The notes under the pieces were generated by a model, which worked only from the letters and a program-made list of their open reading frames with translations, was not told the DNA's origin and searched no databases. A stretch of DNA of 64,000 bases from Paraburkholderia caffeinitolerans. GTDB lineage: Bacteria; Pseudomonadota; Gammaproteobacteria; Burkholderiales; Burkholderiaceae. The stretch lies in assembly GCF_902859945.1 (NCBI RefSeq), contig NZ_CADIKL010000008.1:62001-126000 (forward strand), in the 5' to 3' direction. A program made the translations under genes and the position numbers. Shown piece after piece: positions 16,761-25,776 of this stretch; the stretch's first letter is position 1; each line of letters begins with the position of its first letter.

Positions 16761-18185
16761 CTACTTCGCGCACGAGGCTGCGAGCTTTCCGACCGTGATG
16801 ACCGCCTGCTCGATTTCCGGCGACCAGGGCGTGCTGTAATTGAGCCGAATGAAGTTGCGATAGTTGTCCGACACGGAAAACATATAACCCGGACCAATCG
16901 TGATGCCGCGCGCCAGAGCGAGCTGATAAAGCGTCATCGAATCCACCTTCGCAGGCAACTCGATCCAGAGCACGTATCCGCCCATCGGAGTCGACGTGCG
17001 CGTGCCCGCCGGGAAAAAACGCATGACCATCGACTTCATTAAATTGGCCTGCTGAGCGTAATTTTTGCGGATACGCCTCAGATGATGCTCATAGCCATCG
17101 CGCTCGAGGTATTCGGCAATGGCCAATTGAGGAATGACCGAAGTCGTCAGCGTATTCAGAAACTTCAGCTTTTCGACCTCATCGCGATAGCGGCCCGGCA
17201 AAGCCCAGCCGATGCGATACGCCGCTGTCAAACTCTTCGAAAATGACCCGCAGTGCAGCACCGTGCCTTTTTTGTCATAGGATTTGAGCGTGGTGGGATG
17301 CGAATCGCCGAAATACAGTTCGTTATAAACGCCGTTTTCGATCACGGGAATCCCCGCCTTTGCGAGCAAATCGACGAGTGCGCGCTTGCGCTCGTCGGGC
17401 ATCTGAAACCCGAGCGGATTCTGAAAATTCGGCATCACCATGCAAGCGGCGATCGGCCCCGCTTCAATGATCTTCGCCAGCGCCTCGATTTCGATCCCGT
17501 ACTCGGGGTGCGTCGCCACCTCGATCGCCTTCATGCCCGATCGCTCGATAGCATGCAGCATGGCGTAGAACGTGGGCGACTCCACGGCGATCACGTCGCC
17601 CGGCTTGGCCACAGCCTGCAGACACAGATTGATCGCCTCCGTCGCGCCGACCGTCACGATGATCTCGTTGGGGTCCACGGCCATGCCGTTCTCGAGGTAG
17701 CGACGGGCGATCTGGCGAACCAGCTCCGGGGTACCCGGCGGCAGCGCGTTGGTTACGCCCCATAGCGACTTCTTGCGTCCCGCCGCCGACGCATAGCGGT
17801 TGAGCTTTTCGTATGGAAAAAGCTGCGGGTCTGGATACGGCGAACCGAGCGGCACCGCGTCGTCCGTGCCAATAGAACGCAAAGTGGACAGCACGAGACG
17901 GCTCACGTCTACAGTTGCCGACACCGCAATCGGCCGGCTCGTGCGCAACTCATTCGAATCCGCGCCCCCATCGCCCATGCGCGCGCTCACGAAATAGCCG
18001 GACTGCGGGCGACTCTCCACCACCCCACGGCTTTCTAGCAGCAAGTACGCCCGAATCACCGTGGTAATGCTGATGCGATGCTGCTGGCTCGCCTGGCGAA
18101 CCGACGGCACGCGGTCGCCGGGCCGGTAAACGCCCTTGCGAATCAGCGTCTCGATATCGTCCGCGAGCTTTTCATAGAGCTTCAC
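16761..18185 (-). CDS. MocR/PdxR-type regulator (GntR winged helix + aminotransferase-like domain)
   Basis: The 474-residue protein has an N-terminal GntR winged helix (about 1-70, RPGDRVPSVRQASQQHRISITTVIRAY) and a fold-type-I aminotransferase domain (about 100-470). The PLP lysine is in HCGSFSKSLTAAYRIGW and the FQNPLGFQMP segment is present. The usual EDD motif, whose first Asp contacts the PLP ring nitrogen, reads ENGVYNEL here, so that Asp is replaced by Asn. GTG at 18185 follows GGGGAGAACGCG at a good distance. MocR proteins regulate adjacent or divergent genes; the next unit on the other strand is the ydeP operon, but a functional link is not shown. The gap 18186-18492 holds both promoters. 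Confidence 0.88.
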   Translation of the reverse strand: MKLYEKLADDIETLIRKGVYRPGDRVPSVRQASQQHRISITTVIRAYLLLESRGVVESRPQSGYFVSARMGDGGADSNELRTSRPIAVSATVDVSRLVLSTLRSIGTDDAVPLGSPYPDPQLFPYEKLNRYASAAGRKKSLWGVTNALPPGTPELVRQIARRYLENGMAVDPNEIIVTVGATEAINLCLQAVAKPGDVIAVESPTFYAMLHAIERSGMKAIEVATHPEYGIEIEALAKIIEAGPIAACMVMPNFQNPLGFQMPDERKRALVDLLAKAGIPVIENGVYNELYFGDSHPTTLKSYDKKGTVLHCGSFSKSLTAAYRIGWALPGRYRDEVEKLKFLNTLTTSVIPQLAIAEYLERDGYEHHLRRIRKNYAQQANLMKSMVMRFFPAGTRTSTPMGGYVLWIELPAKVDSMTLYQLALARGITIGPGYMFSVSDNYRNFIRLNYSTPWSPEIEQAVITVGKLAASCAK

Positions 18186-18301
18186 CGCGTTCTCCCCGCT
18201 GGTCGCTCACAGCACAGTTCGTGCAGTGTACTGCTGTGGGCGAAACTGTACTCTAAGCGACCGGTGAATTCTGTGTGTCATAGAGGCAGTCCTTAACGTT
18301 T

Positions 18302-18319
18302 ACGCTTGCGTATAAGCGT
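18302..18319. promoter_or_regulatory. Inverted repeat ACGCTT-N6-AAGCGT upstream of ydeP
   Basis: A perfect 6-bp inverted repeat with a GCGTAT spacer lies in the divergent gap between the MocR gene and ydeP. It is unlike the CCGATA dyad immediately downstream and may be a MocR or other operator. Confidence 0.4.
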
Positions 18320-18326
18320 TTCACAA

Positions 18327-18383
18327 CCGATAGCTAATATCGGATTGCCGACCGTTCACGGCAACACGCCGCCTCCCTAGAAT
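18327..18383 (+). promoter_or_regulatory. ydeP promoter with CCGATA-N5-TATCGG activator-type dyad
   Basis: The dyad CCGATA-GCTAA-TATCGG is at 18327-18343. It is followed by GCCGACCGTTCAC (18347-18359), in which TTCACG (18355-18360) can serve as a -35 box. A -10 box TAGAAT sits at 18378-18383 with a 17-bp spacer. The same dyad, the same GCCGA-CGTTCAC block and the same spacing to TAAAAT occur upstream of the clpG-like gene at 26367-26423. The dyad centre would fall near -55, a usual activator position. Confidence 0.75.
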
Positions 18384-18492
18384 GAGGTGGAAAATATTCG
18401 TTCTAGCTACGAATTCCCGGACCTGTGCGGTCCCCGATGCAGCGTGGCCCCGGCCTTGCGCTGCATGCGTAGAAAACACAATGGAGTTTCCC

Positions 18493-20769
18493 ATGACGAA
18501 ACTACGTGATGTACCCGGCATCCATCCCTACACGGGTCCAGCAGGCGGATGGGGCGCGCTTAAAGCAACCGCACAAGCGATTCACGATCAAATGGACAGC
18601 ATCGAGGCGCCCATTATCCTGATGCGGACCAATCAACCCGACGGCTTCGACTGCCCCGGCTGCGCGTGGCCTGACAAAGAGCATCGTTCCACCTTTCAAT
18701 TCTGCGAGAACGGCGCGAAGGCCGTGACCTGGGAAGCCACAACGAAGCGCGTGACGCCGGAATTCTTCGCTGCGAACACCGTCGCCTCGCTGCTGCAAAA
18801 GACGGACTATGAACTCGAAGACATGGGCCGGCTCACTCACCCACTGGTCTACGACCGCGCCAGCGACACGTTTCGCGCTGTCGATTGGGAAGACGCATTC
18901 GCGCGCATCGGCGAAATCCTGCGCTCGCTCTCGCCGGATCAGGTTGAGTTCTATACGTCCGGCCGCGCCTCCAACGAGGCCGCGTTTCTGTATCAACTCT
19001 TCGCGCGCGAGTACGGCACGAACAATTTCCCCGATTGCTCGAACATGTGTCACGAGCCGACCAGCGTTGGCCTGCCGCAATCGATCGGCATCGGGAAAGG
19101 AACGGTCTCGCTGGAAGATTTCGATTCGACCGAACTCATTATTTCCATCGGCCACAACCCGGGCACGAACCATCCACGCATGATGGGGACCTTGCACGAA
19201 GCTTCGCGGCGCAACGTGCCCATCATCGTCTTCAATCCATTGCGCGAGCGCGCGCTAGAACGCTTTGCCGACCCGCAAAGCATGATTGAAATGGCCACGT
19301 TCGGCTCGACACGCATCGCGTCCACCTATTTCCAATTGGACGCCGGTGGCGACGCGGCTGCGCTCAAGGGCATCATGAAAGTGTTGCTGCAAATGGAGGC
19401 GGAGCAAGGCGGCGTACTCGACCAGGCGTTTATCGCGCAGCACACCGAAGGCTTTGACGCTTTCGCCGCCGATCTCGAGGCGACCGCCTGGGAAGACATC
19501 GAGAAAGCCAGCGGCCTCACGCGCCCCGACCTCGAACATGTGGCCATTGCCTACGCGAAATCGAACGCGACAATTGTCACGTACGGCATGGGCGTGACCC
19601 AGCACAACAAGGGCACCGCAAACGTACGCCTGATCGCCGATCTGCTGTTGCTGCGCGGCAATTTCGGCAAACCCGGCGCCGGCATTTGTCCGCTGCGCGG
19701 CCATTCGAACGTGCAAGGCAATCGCACCGTGGGCATCACCGAGAAGCCGTCAAAAGCTTTTCTCAAGCTGATCGAGCAGGCCTGCGGATTCACGCCGCCC
19801 GACGGCCACGGTCACGACGCAGTGCAGGCCATGCAGGCGATGATCGACGGCAAGGCCAAGGCGCTGCTCTGTCTGGGCGGCAATTTCGCGGTTGCGCTGC
19901 CCGACTCCGAACAGTCGTTCCCCGCGATGGCGGCGCTCGACTTGAGCGTTCACGTCGGCACGAAGCTCAATCGCACGCATCTTCTAGTTGCGAAGGAAAC
20001 CTATGTATTTCCGTGCCTCGGCCGTACGGAACTCGACATGCAGAGCAGCGGGCGTCAGTCCATCACGGTGGAAGATTCGATGTCCATGGTTCATGCGTCG
20101 GCCGGAAAACTCACGCCCGCATCCGACCAGTTGCGCTCGGAGCCCGCTATCGTTGCGGGCATCGCGCGCGCCACGCTGCCCAATACGAAAGTGGCGTGGA
20201 TGGACCTCACAGCCGACTATGACAAGATCCGCGACCTGATCGAGCAGACCGTACCCGGCTTCGAGGACTTCAACCGGCGTATTCGCGTGCCCGGCGGATT
20301 CCGCTTGCCGCTTCCGCCAACCGAACGCCAGTGGCACACACCATCGGGCAAAGCCGAGTTCTCCGTCTATGGAGGCGTGAAGGAAGACGCCGACGTATTG
20401 GGCGCGGAGAACGTGCTGCGGTTAATCACGATACGCAGCCACGACCAGTACAACACGACGATCTACGCAATGGATGACCGCTACCGCGGCGTGTTCGGCC
20501 GGCGCGACGTGCTCTTCATGAACGGCGACGACATGGCCGCGTACGGCATCGAGCACGGCGATCTTGTCGATATCGAAACGGTCACGCCGGGCCGTACGCT
20601 GCGCTTGAAGAACATTACTGCAATCGTGTACAGCATCGCACGCGGTTCCGTCGCGGCCTATTACCCGGAAGCCAACGTGCTGGTTCCACTCGACTATATC
20701 GACAAAGAAAGTGGCACGCCCTCATACAAGTCTGTGCCGGTGCGCGTGGTGCGCGGGGCAGGGACTTAG
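18493..20769 (+). CDS. ydeP: FdhF/YdeP family molybdopterin oxidoreductase, alpha subunit
   Basis: This is a bis-MGD molybdenum oxidoreductase of the YdeP group, related to formate dehydrogenase H; the physiological substrate is unknown, and E. coli YdeP is linked to acid resistance. The 758-residue length equals the family norm. The segment CSNMCHEPTSVGL puts Cys186 where FdhF has its selenocysteine, so Cys should ligate Mo. The N-terminal iron-sulfur region shows only three cysteines in a row (Cys54, Cys57, Cys71). There is no Tat signal, so it is cytoplasmic. ATG at 18493 follows GGAG. It is the first gene of a likely operon with the bd oxidase genes, so it may be linked to quinone-dependent respiration. 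Confidence 0.88.
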   Translation: MTKLRDVPGIHPYTGPAGGWGALKATAQAIHDQMDSIEAPIILMRTNQPDGFDCPGCAWPDKEHRSTFQFCENGAKAVTWEATTKRVTPEFFAANTVASLLQKTDYELEDMGRLTHPLVYDRASDTFRAVDWEDAFARIGEILRSLSPDQVEFYTSGRASNEAAFLYQLFAREYGTNNFPDCSNMCHEPTSVGLPQSIGIGKGTVSLEDFDSTELIISIGHNPGTNHPRMMGTLHEASRRNVPIIVFNPLRERALERFADPQSMIEMATFGSTRIASTYFQLDAGGDAAALKGIMKVLLQMEAEQGGVLDQAFIAQHTEGFDAFAADLEATAWEDIEKASGLTRPDLEHVAIAYAKSNATIVTYGMGVTQHNKGTANVRLIADLLLLRGNFGKPGAGICPLRGHSNVQGNRTVGITEKPSKAFLKLIEQACGFTPPDGHGHDAVQAMQAMIDGKAKALLCLGGNFAVALPDSEQSFPAMAALDLSVHVGTKLNRTHLLVAKETYVFPCLGRTELDMQSSGRQSITVEDSMSMVHASAGKLTPASDQLRSEPAIVAGIARATLPNTKVAWMDLTADYDKIRDLIEQTVPGFEDFNRRIRVPGGFRLPLPPTERQWHTPSGKAEFSVYGGVKEDADVLGAENVLRLITIRSHDQYNTTIYAMDDRYRGVFGRRDVLFMNGDDMAAYGIEHGDLVDIETVTPGRTLRLKNITAIVYSIARGSVAAYYPEANVLVPLDYIDKESGTPSYKSVPVRVVRGAGT

Positions 20770-20879
20770 TCTCGGGCAGTTTCGGTAGTCCGGCCGGGTG
20801 CGCCACGTGGTCAGGTTGTCCCCGGCTGGCATGTCTTTGGCGTGTGAATGCAGCCGTCACCTGGGAGCACTAAAAAATC

Positions 20880-22268
20880 ATGGACATCTTCGACGCATTT
20901 CATCTCGCCAGGCTGCAGTTCGCATTTACCGTCTCTTTTCATATCGTCTTTCCGGCAATCAGCATCGGCATGGCGAGTTTCCTCGCCGTGCTCGAATGGC
21001 GCCTGCTGCTCACGGGCGATGCGGCCTACAAGGACATGTACCGCTTTTGGTCGAAGATCTTTGCGGTGGGGTTCGGCATGGGCGTGGTCTCGGGAGTCGT
21101 GATGGCTTACGAGTTCGGGACCAACTGGAGCGGATTCTCGACCATTGCGGGCAATATCACGGGTCCGCTGCTGACCTATGAAGTCTTGACGGCGTTCTTC
21201 CTCGAAGCGGGCTTTCTCGGCGTCATGCTGTTCGGCTGGAGTCGTGTGAGCCCGAAAGCGCATTTCTTCGCCACGCTCATGGTCGCGGTCGGCACGCTCA
21301 TTTCGACATTCTGGATTCTCTCGTCCAACAGCTTCATGCAAACGCCGCAGGGCTATGCGATTCAGAATGGCCGCATCGTGCCCGTGGACTGGCTCAAGGT
21401 GATCTTCAATCCCTCGTTCCCGTTCCGTCTTGCGCACATGACGATCGCGGCCTTTATCGTCGCGGCCTTTATCGTGGCCGCCTGCGGCGCATGGCATTTG
21501 CTCCACGGGCGGCGCGACGTGCCGGTCAAGCGCAGTTTCTCGATGGCGCTGTGGATATTGCTCTTTCTCGCACCCATTCAAATTCTGGTCGGCGACGCGC
21601 ACGGCCTCAACACGCGTGAGTATCAGCCGGCGAAAATCGCCGCCATTGAAGGACTCTGGGAAACCGAGCATGGCGGCACCGCACTCAACCTGATCGGTTT
21701 TCCCGACATGAATGCAGAAGTGACGCGTTACGCGATCAAGGTGCCGCATCTCGGCAGCCTGATTCTCACTCATAGCTGGAACGGCGAAATTCGCGGACTC
21801 AAGGAGTTTCCACCAGAGGATCGTCCATTTTCGCCCATTGTGTTCTGGACATTCCGGATCATGGCGGGGCTCGGCATGCTGATGTTATTGACTGCCGTAG
21901 TCGGACTTTTACTTCGTCGCGGTGGCCGCCTTTACGAAGCACGCTGGTTTCAGTGGTTCGTGTTCTGCATGGGACCCTCGGGCATTCTGGCGCTGCTCGC
22001 GGGCTGGATCACGACCGAAGTGGGCCGGCAGCCGTGGACCGTGTATGGCGTCGTGCGCACCGTCGACTCGGTGTCGCCCATCGGCGCACAACAGGTCGGC
22101 GTGTCGTTGCTCATCTTCGTGGTTGTCTATTTTCTCGTCTTCGGAACAGGCGTTTATTACATGCTCAAGATGATGAGAAAGGGACCGGCTACCGGCATCG
22201 AAAGTGTTGAATCGCTCAAGTATCCGGGACTGCACAATCGCGCACTCGACGCTGTGGTGGGGGACTGA
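20880..22268 (+). CDS. cydA: Cytochrome bd-type ubiquinol oxidase subunit I (CioA type)
   Basis: Inner-membrane quinol oxidase subunit that carries hemes b558, b595 and d and reduces oxygen to water. The 462-residue protein has the short Q-loop of the CioA subfamily (~480) rather than the long E. coli CydA. Visible hallmarks are RLQFAFTVSFHIVFPA (heme-ligand His in helix 1), the His in LAHMTIAAF, and GWITTEVGRQPWTVYG before the C-terminal helices. It is 110 nt after ydeP and 4 nt before cydB, so it is probably in one operon. CioAB oxidases are typically resistant to cyanide and nitric oxide; that property is inferred from the subfamily. Confidence 0.93.
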   Translation: MDIFDAFHLARLQFAFTVSFHIVFPAISIGMASFLAVLEWRLLLTGDAAYKDMYRFWSKIFAVGFGMGVVSGVVMAYEFGTNWSGFSTIAGNITGPLLTYEVLTAFFLEAGFLGVMLFGWSRVSPKAHFFATLMVAVGTLISTFWILSSNSFMQTPQGYAIQNGRIVPVDWLKVIFNPSFPFRLAHMTIAAFIVAAFIVAACGAWHLLHGRRDVPVKRSFSMALWILLFLAPIQILVGDAHGLNTREYQPAKIAAIEGLWETEHGGTALNLIGFPDMNAEVTRYAIKVPHLGSLILTHSWNGEIRGLKEFPPEDRPFSPIVFWTFRIMAGLGMLMLLTAVVGLLLRRGGRLYEARWFQWFVFCMGPSGILALLAGWITTEVGRQPWTVYGVVRTVDSVSPIGAQQVGVSLLIFVVVYFLVFGTGVYYMLKMMRKGPATGIESVESLKYPGLHNRALDAVVGD

Positions 22269-22272
22269 GACC

Positions 22273-23280
22273 ATGCAAATCGATCTTCCTGTGATCTGGG
22301 CCGCCATCATCGGACTCGGCGTTTTCATCTATGTGATGCTCGACGGCTTCGATCTGGGCATCGGCCTGCTATTTCCATTCTTCGAAGGAAAAGCCGAACG
22401 CGAAGTGATGCTCAATACCGTCGCGCCGGTGTGGGACGGGAACGAAACCTTCCTCGTGCTAGGTGGCGCGGGCCTCTATGGCGCCTTTCCCGTGGTTTAC
22501 TCGACGCTGCTGCCCGCCAACTACATGCCGCTGATTCTCATGGTAGTGGGCCTGATCTTTCGCGGCGCGGCCTTCGAGTTGCGCGCGAAAGCCACGCGTA
22601 CGCAGCATGCTTGGGATCTCGCGTTTATCGGTGGATCGGCGCTCGCTGCCATGTGCCAAGGCATCACGCTGGGATCGCTCCTGCAAGGCATCAAGATTGT
22701 CGACGACAAATTCGCGGGCGATCCGTTCGACTGGTTCTCGCCGTTTAGCGTGTTCTGCGGCTTCGGTGTGTTGCTCACGTATGCGACGCTCGGCTGCGGC
22801 TGGCTGATCTTGAAGACCGACGGCGAGTTACAACGCAAGATTCGCCAGGTGATGCGTCCGCTCCTTGCCGTGCTGCTCTTCGCGATTGCCATCGTTAGCC
22901 TCTGGACCGTGCTAGGCCTGCCCGCCGTGCGGCAACGCTGGTTCCTCAGCGGCAATCTCGGCTGGTTCCTGCCGGTGCCGATTCTCGTGGTGCTGTGCGC
23001 GTTGGGCATCTACCGCTCGCTGAACCAGAGCCACGAAGCGATGCCCTTCCTGCTCTCGCTGGCGATTTGCTTTCTCGGTTATACCGGGCTGGTAATCAGC
23101 ATCTGGCCGTACATCATTCCGCCCTCACTCACGATCTGGGACGCCTCGTCCAGCCATTCGAGCCAGCTCTTCGCGCTCGTGGGCACGGTCATCGTGCTGC
23201 CGGTCATTCTCGTCTACAACGCCATGCAATATCGCGTGTTCCGGGGCAAGGTGCGCGAAGGCGATCACGGCTATCACTGA
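22273..23280 (+). CDS. cydB: Cytochrome bd-type ubiquinol oxidase subunit II
   Basis: Partner of CydA in the inner-membrane oxidase. The 335-residue protein has the family opening LPVIWAAIIGLGVFIYVMLDGFDLGIGLLFPFF and the conserved NTVAPVWDGNETFLVLGGAGLYGAFP segment, then RGAAFELR. There are about nine membrane helices. ATG at 22273 is four bases after the cydA stop with GGGGA upstream. No cydX-like small subunit frame is evident directly after it; the bestrophin gene starts 35 nt later. Confidence 0.93.
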   Translation: MQIDLPVIWAAIIGLGVFIYVMLDGFDLGIGLLFPFFEGKAEREVMLNTVAPVWDGNETFLVLGGAGLYGAFPVVYSTLLPANYMPLILMVVGLIFRGAAFELRAKATRTQHAWDLAFIGGSALAAMCQGITLGSLLQGIKIVDDKFAGDPFDWFSPFSVFCGFGVLLTYATLGCGWLILKTDGELQRKIRQVMRPLLAVLLFAIAIVSLWTVLGLPAVRQRWFLSGNLGWFLPVPILVVLCALGIYRSLNQSHEAMPFLLSLAICFLGYTGLVISIWPYIIPPSLTIWDASSSHSSQLFALVGTVIVLPVILVYNAMQYRVFRGKVREGDHGYH

Positions 23281-23314
23281 AGTTGAAGTACACGAGAATG
23301 TATAAAAGGCCATC

Positions 23315-24226
23315 ATGATCGTCCGGCCCCGCGAGAACTGGTTCCGGTTGCTGTTCGTCTGGAACGGTTCGGTTCTGTCTTCAATCATTCCGCAACTGTG
23401 CTTCATGGCGGTGGTGAGCACGCTTGCGGTCTTCACACACGGGCGCGTGTTTGGGGAAAAGATTCCGCTCAACACCGCGCCCTTCACGCTGTTCGGCGTC
23501 GCGCTGGCTATCTTCCTCGCGTTTCGGAACAACGCCAGTTATGAGCGCTTCAACGAAGCACGGCATCTCTGGGGCAGTTTGCTGATCGCGTCGCGCACGC
23601 TGACTTCGCAGATGCTTTGCTACATTCCGGAGCGCGCGGATACCTTGCGTATCGCGCAGCAGGTCATCGGATTCGTTTACGCCATCAAGCACGAATTGCG
23701 CGGCACCGATCCCACGATGGATCTCGAGCGTCTACTTGGCCCCGAACAGACTGAAAGCGTGTGCAGCCAGATCTATAGACCGATGTCCATTCTCAACGAA
23801 ATACGGCGCGAGCTCTCAACCCCGAAGCATCGCATTCACCCATCCGATACCAGGCTGTGGATGCTCGACGCCCAGATCGGCGAGTTGGGCAAAGTGTTGG
23901 GTGGCTGTGAGCGGATTGCCTCTACGCCGATTCCGTTCGCCTATAACGTGCTGCTGCATCGCACCGTCTACGCCTATTGCGTTTTGCTGCCGTTCGGGCT
24001 GGTGGATTCCACGGAGTTTTTTACGCCGCTACTGTGCGTGTTCATTGCCTATACGCTGATCGCACTCGAAGCGATTGCGAGTGAAGTGGCCGATCCGTTC
24101 AGCGTGGCGCCCAACGCGCTCGCCCTCGACGCGATGTCGCGCAATATCGAGCGCTCCGTTCTCGAACTCTGTGGATGTCCCGTTCCCGATCCGGTCGAGC
24201 CGGTTCGCCCCTATCAGCTGACCTGA
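23315..24226 (+). CDS. Bestrophin family membrane protein (UPF0187)
   Basis: Bacterial bestrophins form pentameric ion channels in the inner membrane. The 303-residue product matches the family: FRNNASYERFNEARHLWGSLLIASR, the CERIASTPIPFAYNVLLHRTVYAYCVLLPFGLVDSTEFFTPL region, and the following IALEAIASEVADPF segment. It has four hydrophobic helices. ATG at 23315 has no strong ribosome site (AAAAGG about 8 nt upstream). Its 35-nt distance to cydB suggests membership of the ydeP-cydAB operon. Conducted ion and role in the stress block are unknown. Confidence 0.85.
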   Translation: MIVRPRENWFRLLFVWNGSVLSSIIPQLCFMAVVSTLAVFTHGRVFGEKIPLNTAPFTLFGVALAIFLAFRNNASYERFNEARHLWGSLLIASRTLTSQMLCYIPERADTLRIAQQVIGFVYAIKHELRGTDPTMDLERLLGPEQTESVCSQIYRPMSILNEIRRELSTPKHRIHPSDTRLWMLDAQIGELGKVLGGCERIASTPIPFAYNVLLHRTVYAYCVLLPFGLVDSTEFFTPLLCVFIAYTLIALEAIASEVADPFSVAPNALALDAMSRNIERSVLELCGCPVPDPVEPVRPYQLT

Positions 24227-24402
24227 GCGTCGACTGTTATCTCTACGCTCAAACGGGGCTCGCTTCATTCAAACTGTGCTCTATTCAATGAGCCAGATTT
24301 GTGCGCTCCACGCATGAGTGATCGCTCTTACTCTTATCCCATCGCCGCGTCGCCACTTCGGGACGCGAAGCAAGAATCGGAGTTAAAGATGAGAGGGATC
24401 AT

Positions 24403-25365
24403 ATGTCAACGCCATTTGCTGAAGGACGCACCGCGAATATCGCCACCCACAGTAAGGAACGTAATGTCAACCTGCTGGAGGCCATGCGGATTTACGTGAG
24501 AGTCGTCGAAAGAGGGAGCATTTCGGGCGCCGCACGGGATCTGGACATCGGCCAGCCGGCCGTGAGCGAGCGCATCGAGCGGCTCGAAAAGTTCCTCGGC
24601 TGCCGCCTGCTGCAACGCAACGCACGCGCCTTCAAATGCACGCCGGAGGGAACGATTTTTCACGAGCGCAGCAAGGCGGTTCTAGGGGCCGTGGAGCAGG
24701 CCGTGGCCGAGGTTTCGAACGACGAACAGGCCGTGAAAGGTTCGATCCGTATTGCAGCGCCGCACTGCTTCGGTGAAACGCTTCTGCCGGAAGGCGTGAA
24801 GCGTATCCGTGAAAGCTTTCCGCGCATCGACATCGAACTCGTGCTCAACGACAAGATCACCGATCTGGTCACCGAGGGCGTCGACATCTCGTTTCGCCTC
24901 GGACAGCTAGCCGATGGTGCGTATATTGCTTGGCCGCTTGGGGACATCGAGCGTGTGCTCGTAGCATCGCCGGATTATCTAAAGCGGCACGACGCGATTG
25001 ACGATCTCGCGGATCTCGCAAGGCACAATCTGATTCGCGTGAAAGGATCGTTCGACGCCGACCTGCTACCGGTCTCGCGAGATGGCGCACTCATCGAGAG
25101 CGTTCCGATTCAGACGGTCATCAAGACCACGCATTGGCGCCCGATGTATGAAATGGTTTTGTCAGGACTCGGGCTCGGCGTGCTCGAAGCGCCGGCTGCA
25201 AAGGACGCACTCGAAACGGGCGGACTGGTACAGGTGCTCCCACAGTACGAAATGCCTGCGCTGGCGCTGAACCTGCTTATCCAGCCGCAACGTCCAATTC
25301 CGTTGCGGGTCCGTAAAGTAGTCGACACGCTCAGGGGTTATATCGCCGATACGCTGTCCCGATAG
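24403..25365 (+). CDS. LysR-family transcriptional regulator
   Basis: The 320-residue protein has an N-terminal winged helix (about 20-80, RVVERGSISGAARDLDIGQPAVSERIERLEKFLGCRLLQR) and a substrate-binding domain of the CrgA/DsdC-like group (GSIRIAAPHCFGETLLPEGVKRIRESFP). ATG at 24403 follows GAGAGGGATC; a second ATG at 24464 is out of frame. It is inside the block flanked by the ydeP and clpG promoters that share a dyad, so it is the obvious candidate to bind that dyad. This is positional inference only. Confidence 0.88.
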   Translation: MSTPFAEGRTANIATHSKERNVNLLEAMRIYVRVVERGSISGAARDLDIGQPAVSERIERLEKFLGCRLLQRNARAFKCTPEGTIFHERSKAVLGAVEQAVAEVSNDEQAVKGSIRIAAPHCFGETLLPEGVKRIRESFPRIDIELVLNDKITDLVTEGVDISFRLGQLADGAYIAWPLGDIERVLVASPDYLKRHDAIDDLADLARHNLIRVKGSFDADLLPVSRDGALIESVPIQTVIKTTHWRPMYEMVLSGLGLGVLEAPAAKDALETGGLVQVLPQYEMPALALNLLIQPQRPIPLRVRKVVDTLRGYIADTLSR

Positions 25366-25374
25366 CTAACTCAG

Positions 25375-25404
25375 AACCATGCGATCCCCGTGTATCGCAT
25401 GGTT
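25375..25404. terminator. Bidirectional terminator hairpin between LysR and the convergent small gene
   Basis: A perfect 11-bp stem AACCATGCGAT / ATCGCATGGTT with an 8-nt loop starts ten bases after the LysR stop and 22 bases before the end of the convergent gene. TTAAAA follows on the plus strand. Confidence 0.65.
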
Positions 25405-25425
25405 AAAACCCACGAATGGGTCACA

Positions 25426-25761
25426 TCAACGGTCATGCAGGTCACGAACGATTTGCTCCGCCTCCTGCGAGGATTCGATTCTGAAAAACCAGCGCTCAGC
25501 GTGCTCGCGAATGGCGACCCATGAGCGATCCTCACCGCCAGTCTTTATATGGGTGATGAATTTGCAGCCTCGCTCCAGGCCATCGCGATTGGCCTCTTCC
25601 TCCGTTAACCATTCCGGCTGCACGGTGTCCGGGCTACAGGTCGCAAACAAGCGGCCATCGTGACGGACCTCCACGTGCGCAATCCAGCCGCCTCGCCCGT
25701 TGTCGCGGGATTGCGTCGTTATTTCAAACCCGTGACACGTCATACTCTCGGTTCGAGCCAT
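25426..25761 (-). CDS. Hypothetical protein, 111 residues
   Basis: I do not recognise a named function. The product is soluble, begins MARTESMTCHGFEITTQSRDNGRGGWIAHVEVRHDG and contains TVQPEWLTEEEANRDGLERGCKFI, a layout seen in short Burkholderia proteins with a beta-rich N-terminal half and a helical end. ATG at 25761 has GGAGAC upstream; a second ATG six codons in also has a fair site. It follows the DUF1003 gene by 15 nt and is probably co-transcribed, which places it in the stress block. Confidence 0.65.
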   Translation of the reverse strand: MARTESMTCHGFEITTQSRDNGRGGWIAHVEVRHDGRLFATCSPDTVQPEWLTEEEANRDGLERGCKFITHIKTGGEDRSWVAIREHAERWFFRIESSQEAEQIVRDLHDR

Positions 25762-25776
25762 CCGCTGTCTCCGTAA

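Noticed and set aside
21440..21490. 15-nt tandem duplication in cydA (AAFIV twice)
   Set aside because: The protein has the normal family length and hydrophobic spacing here, so it is most likely ordinary helix sequence rather than an insertion.
24464..24466. Alternative ATG start for the LysR gene
   Set aside because: It is out of frame with the helix-turn-helix; ATG 24403 has a good ribosome site and the right frame.
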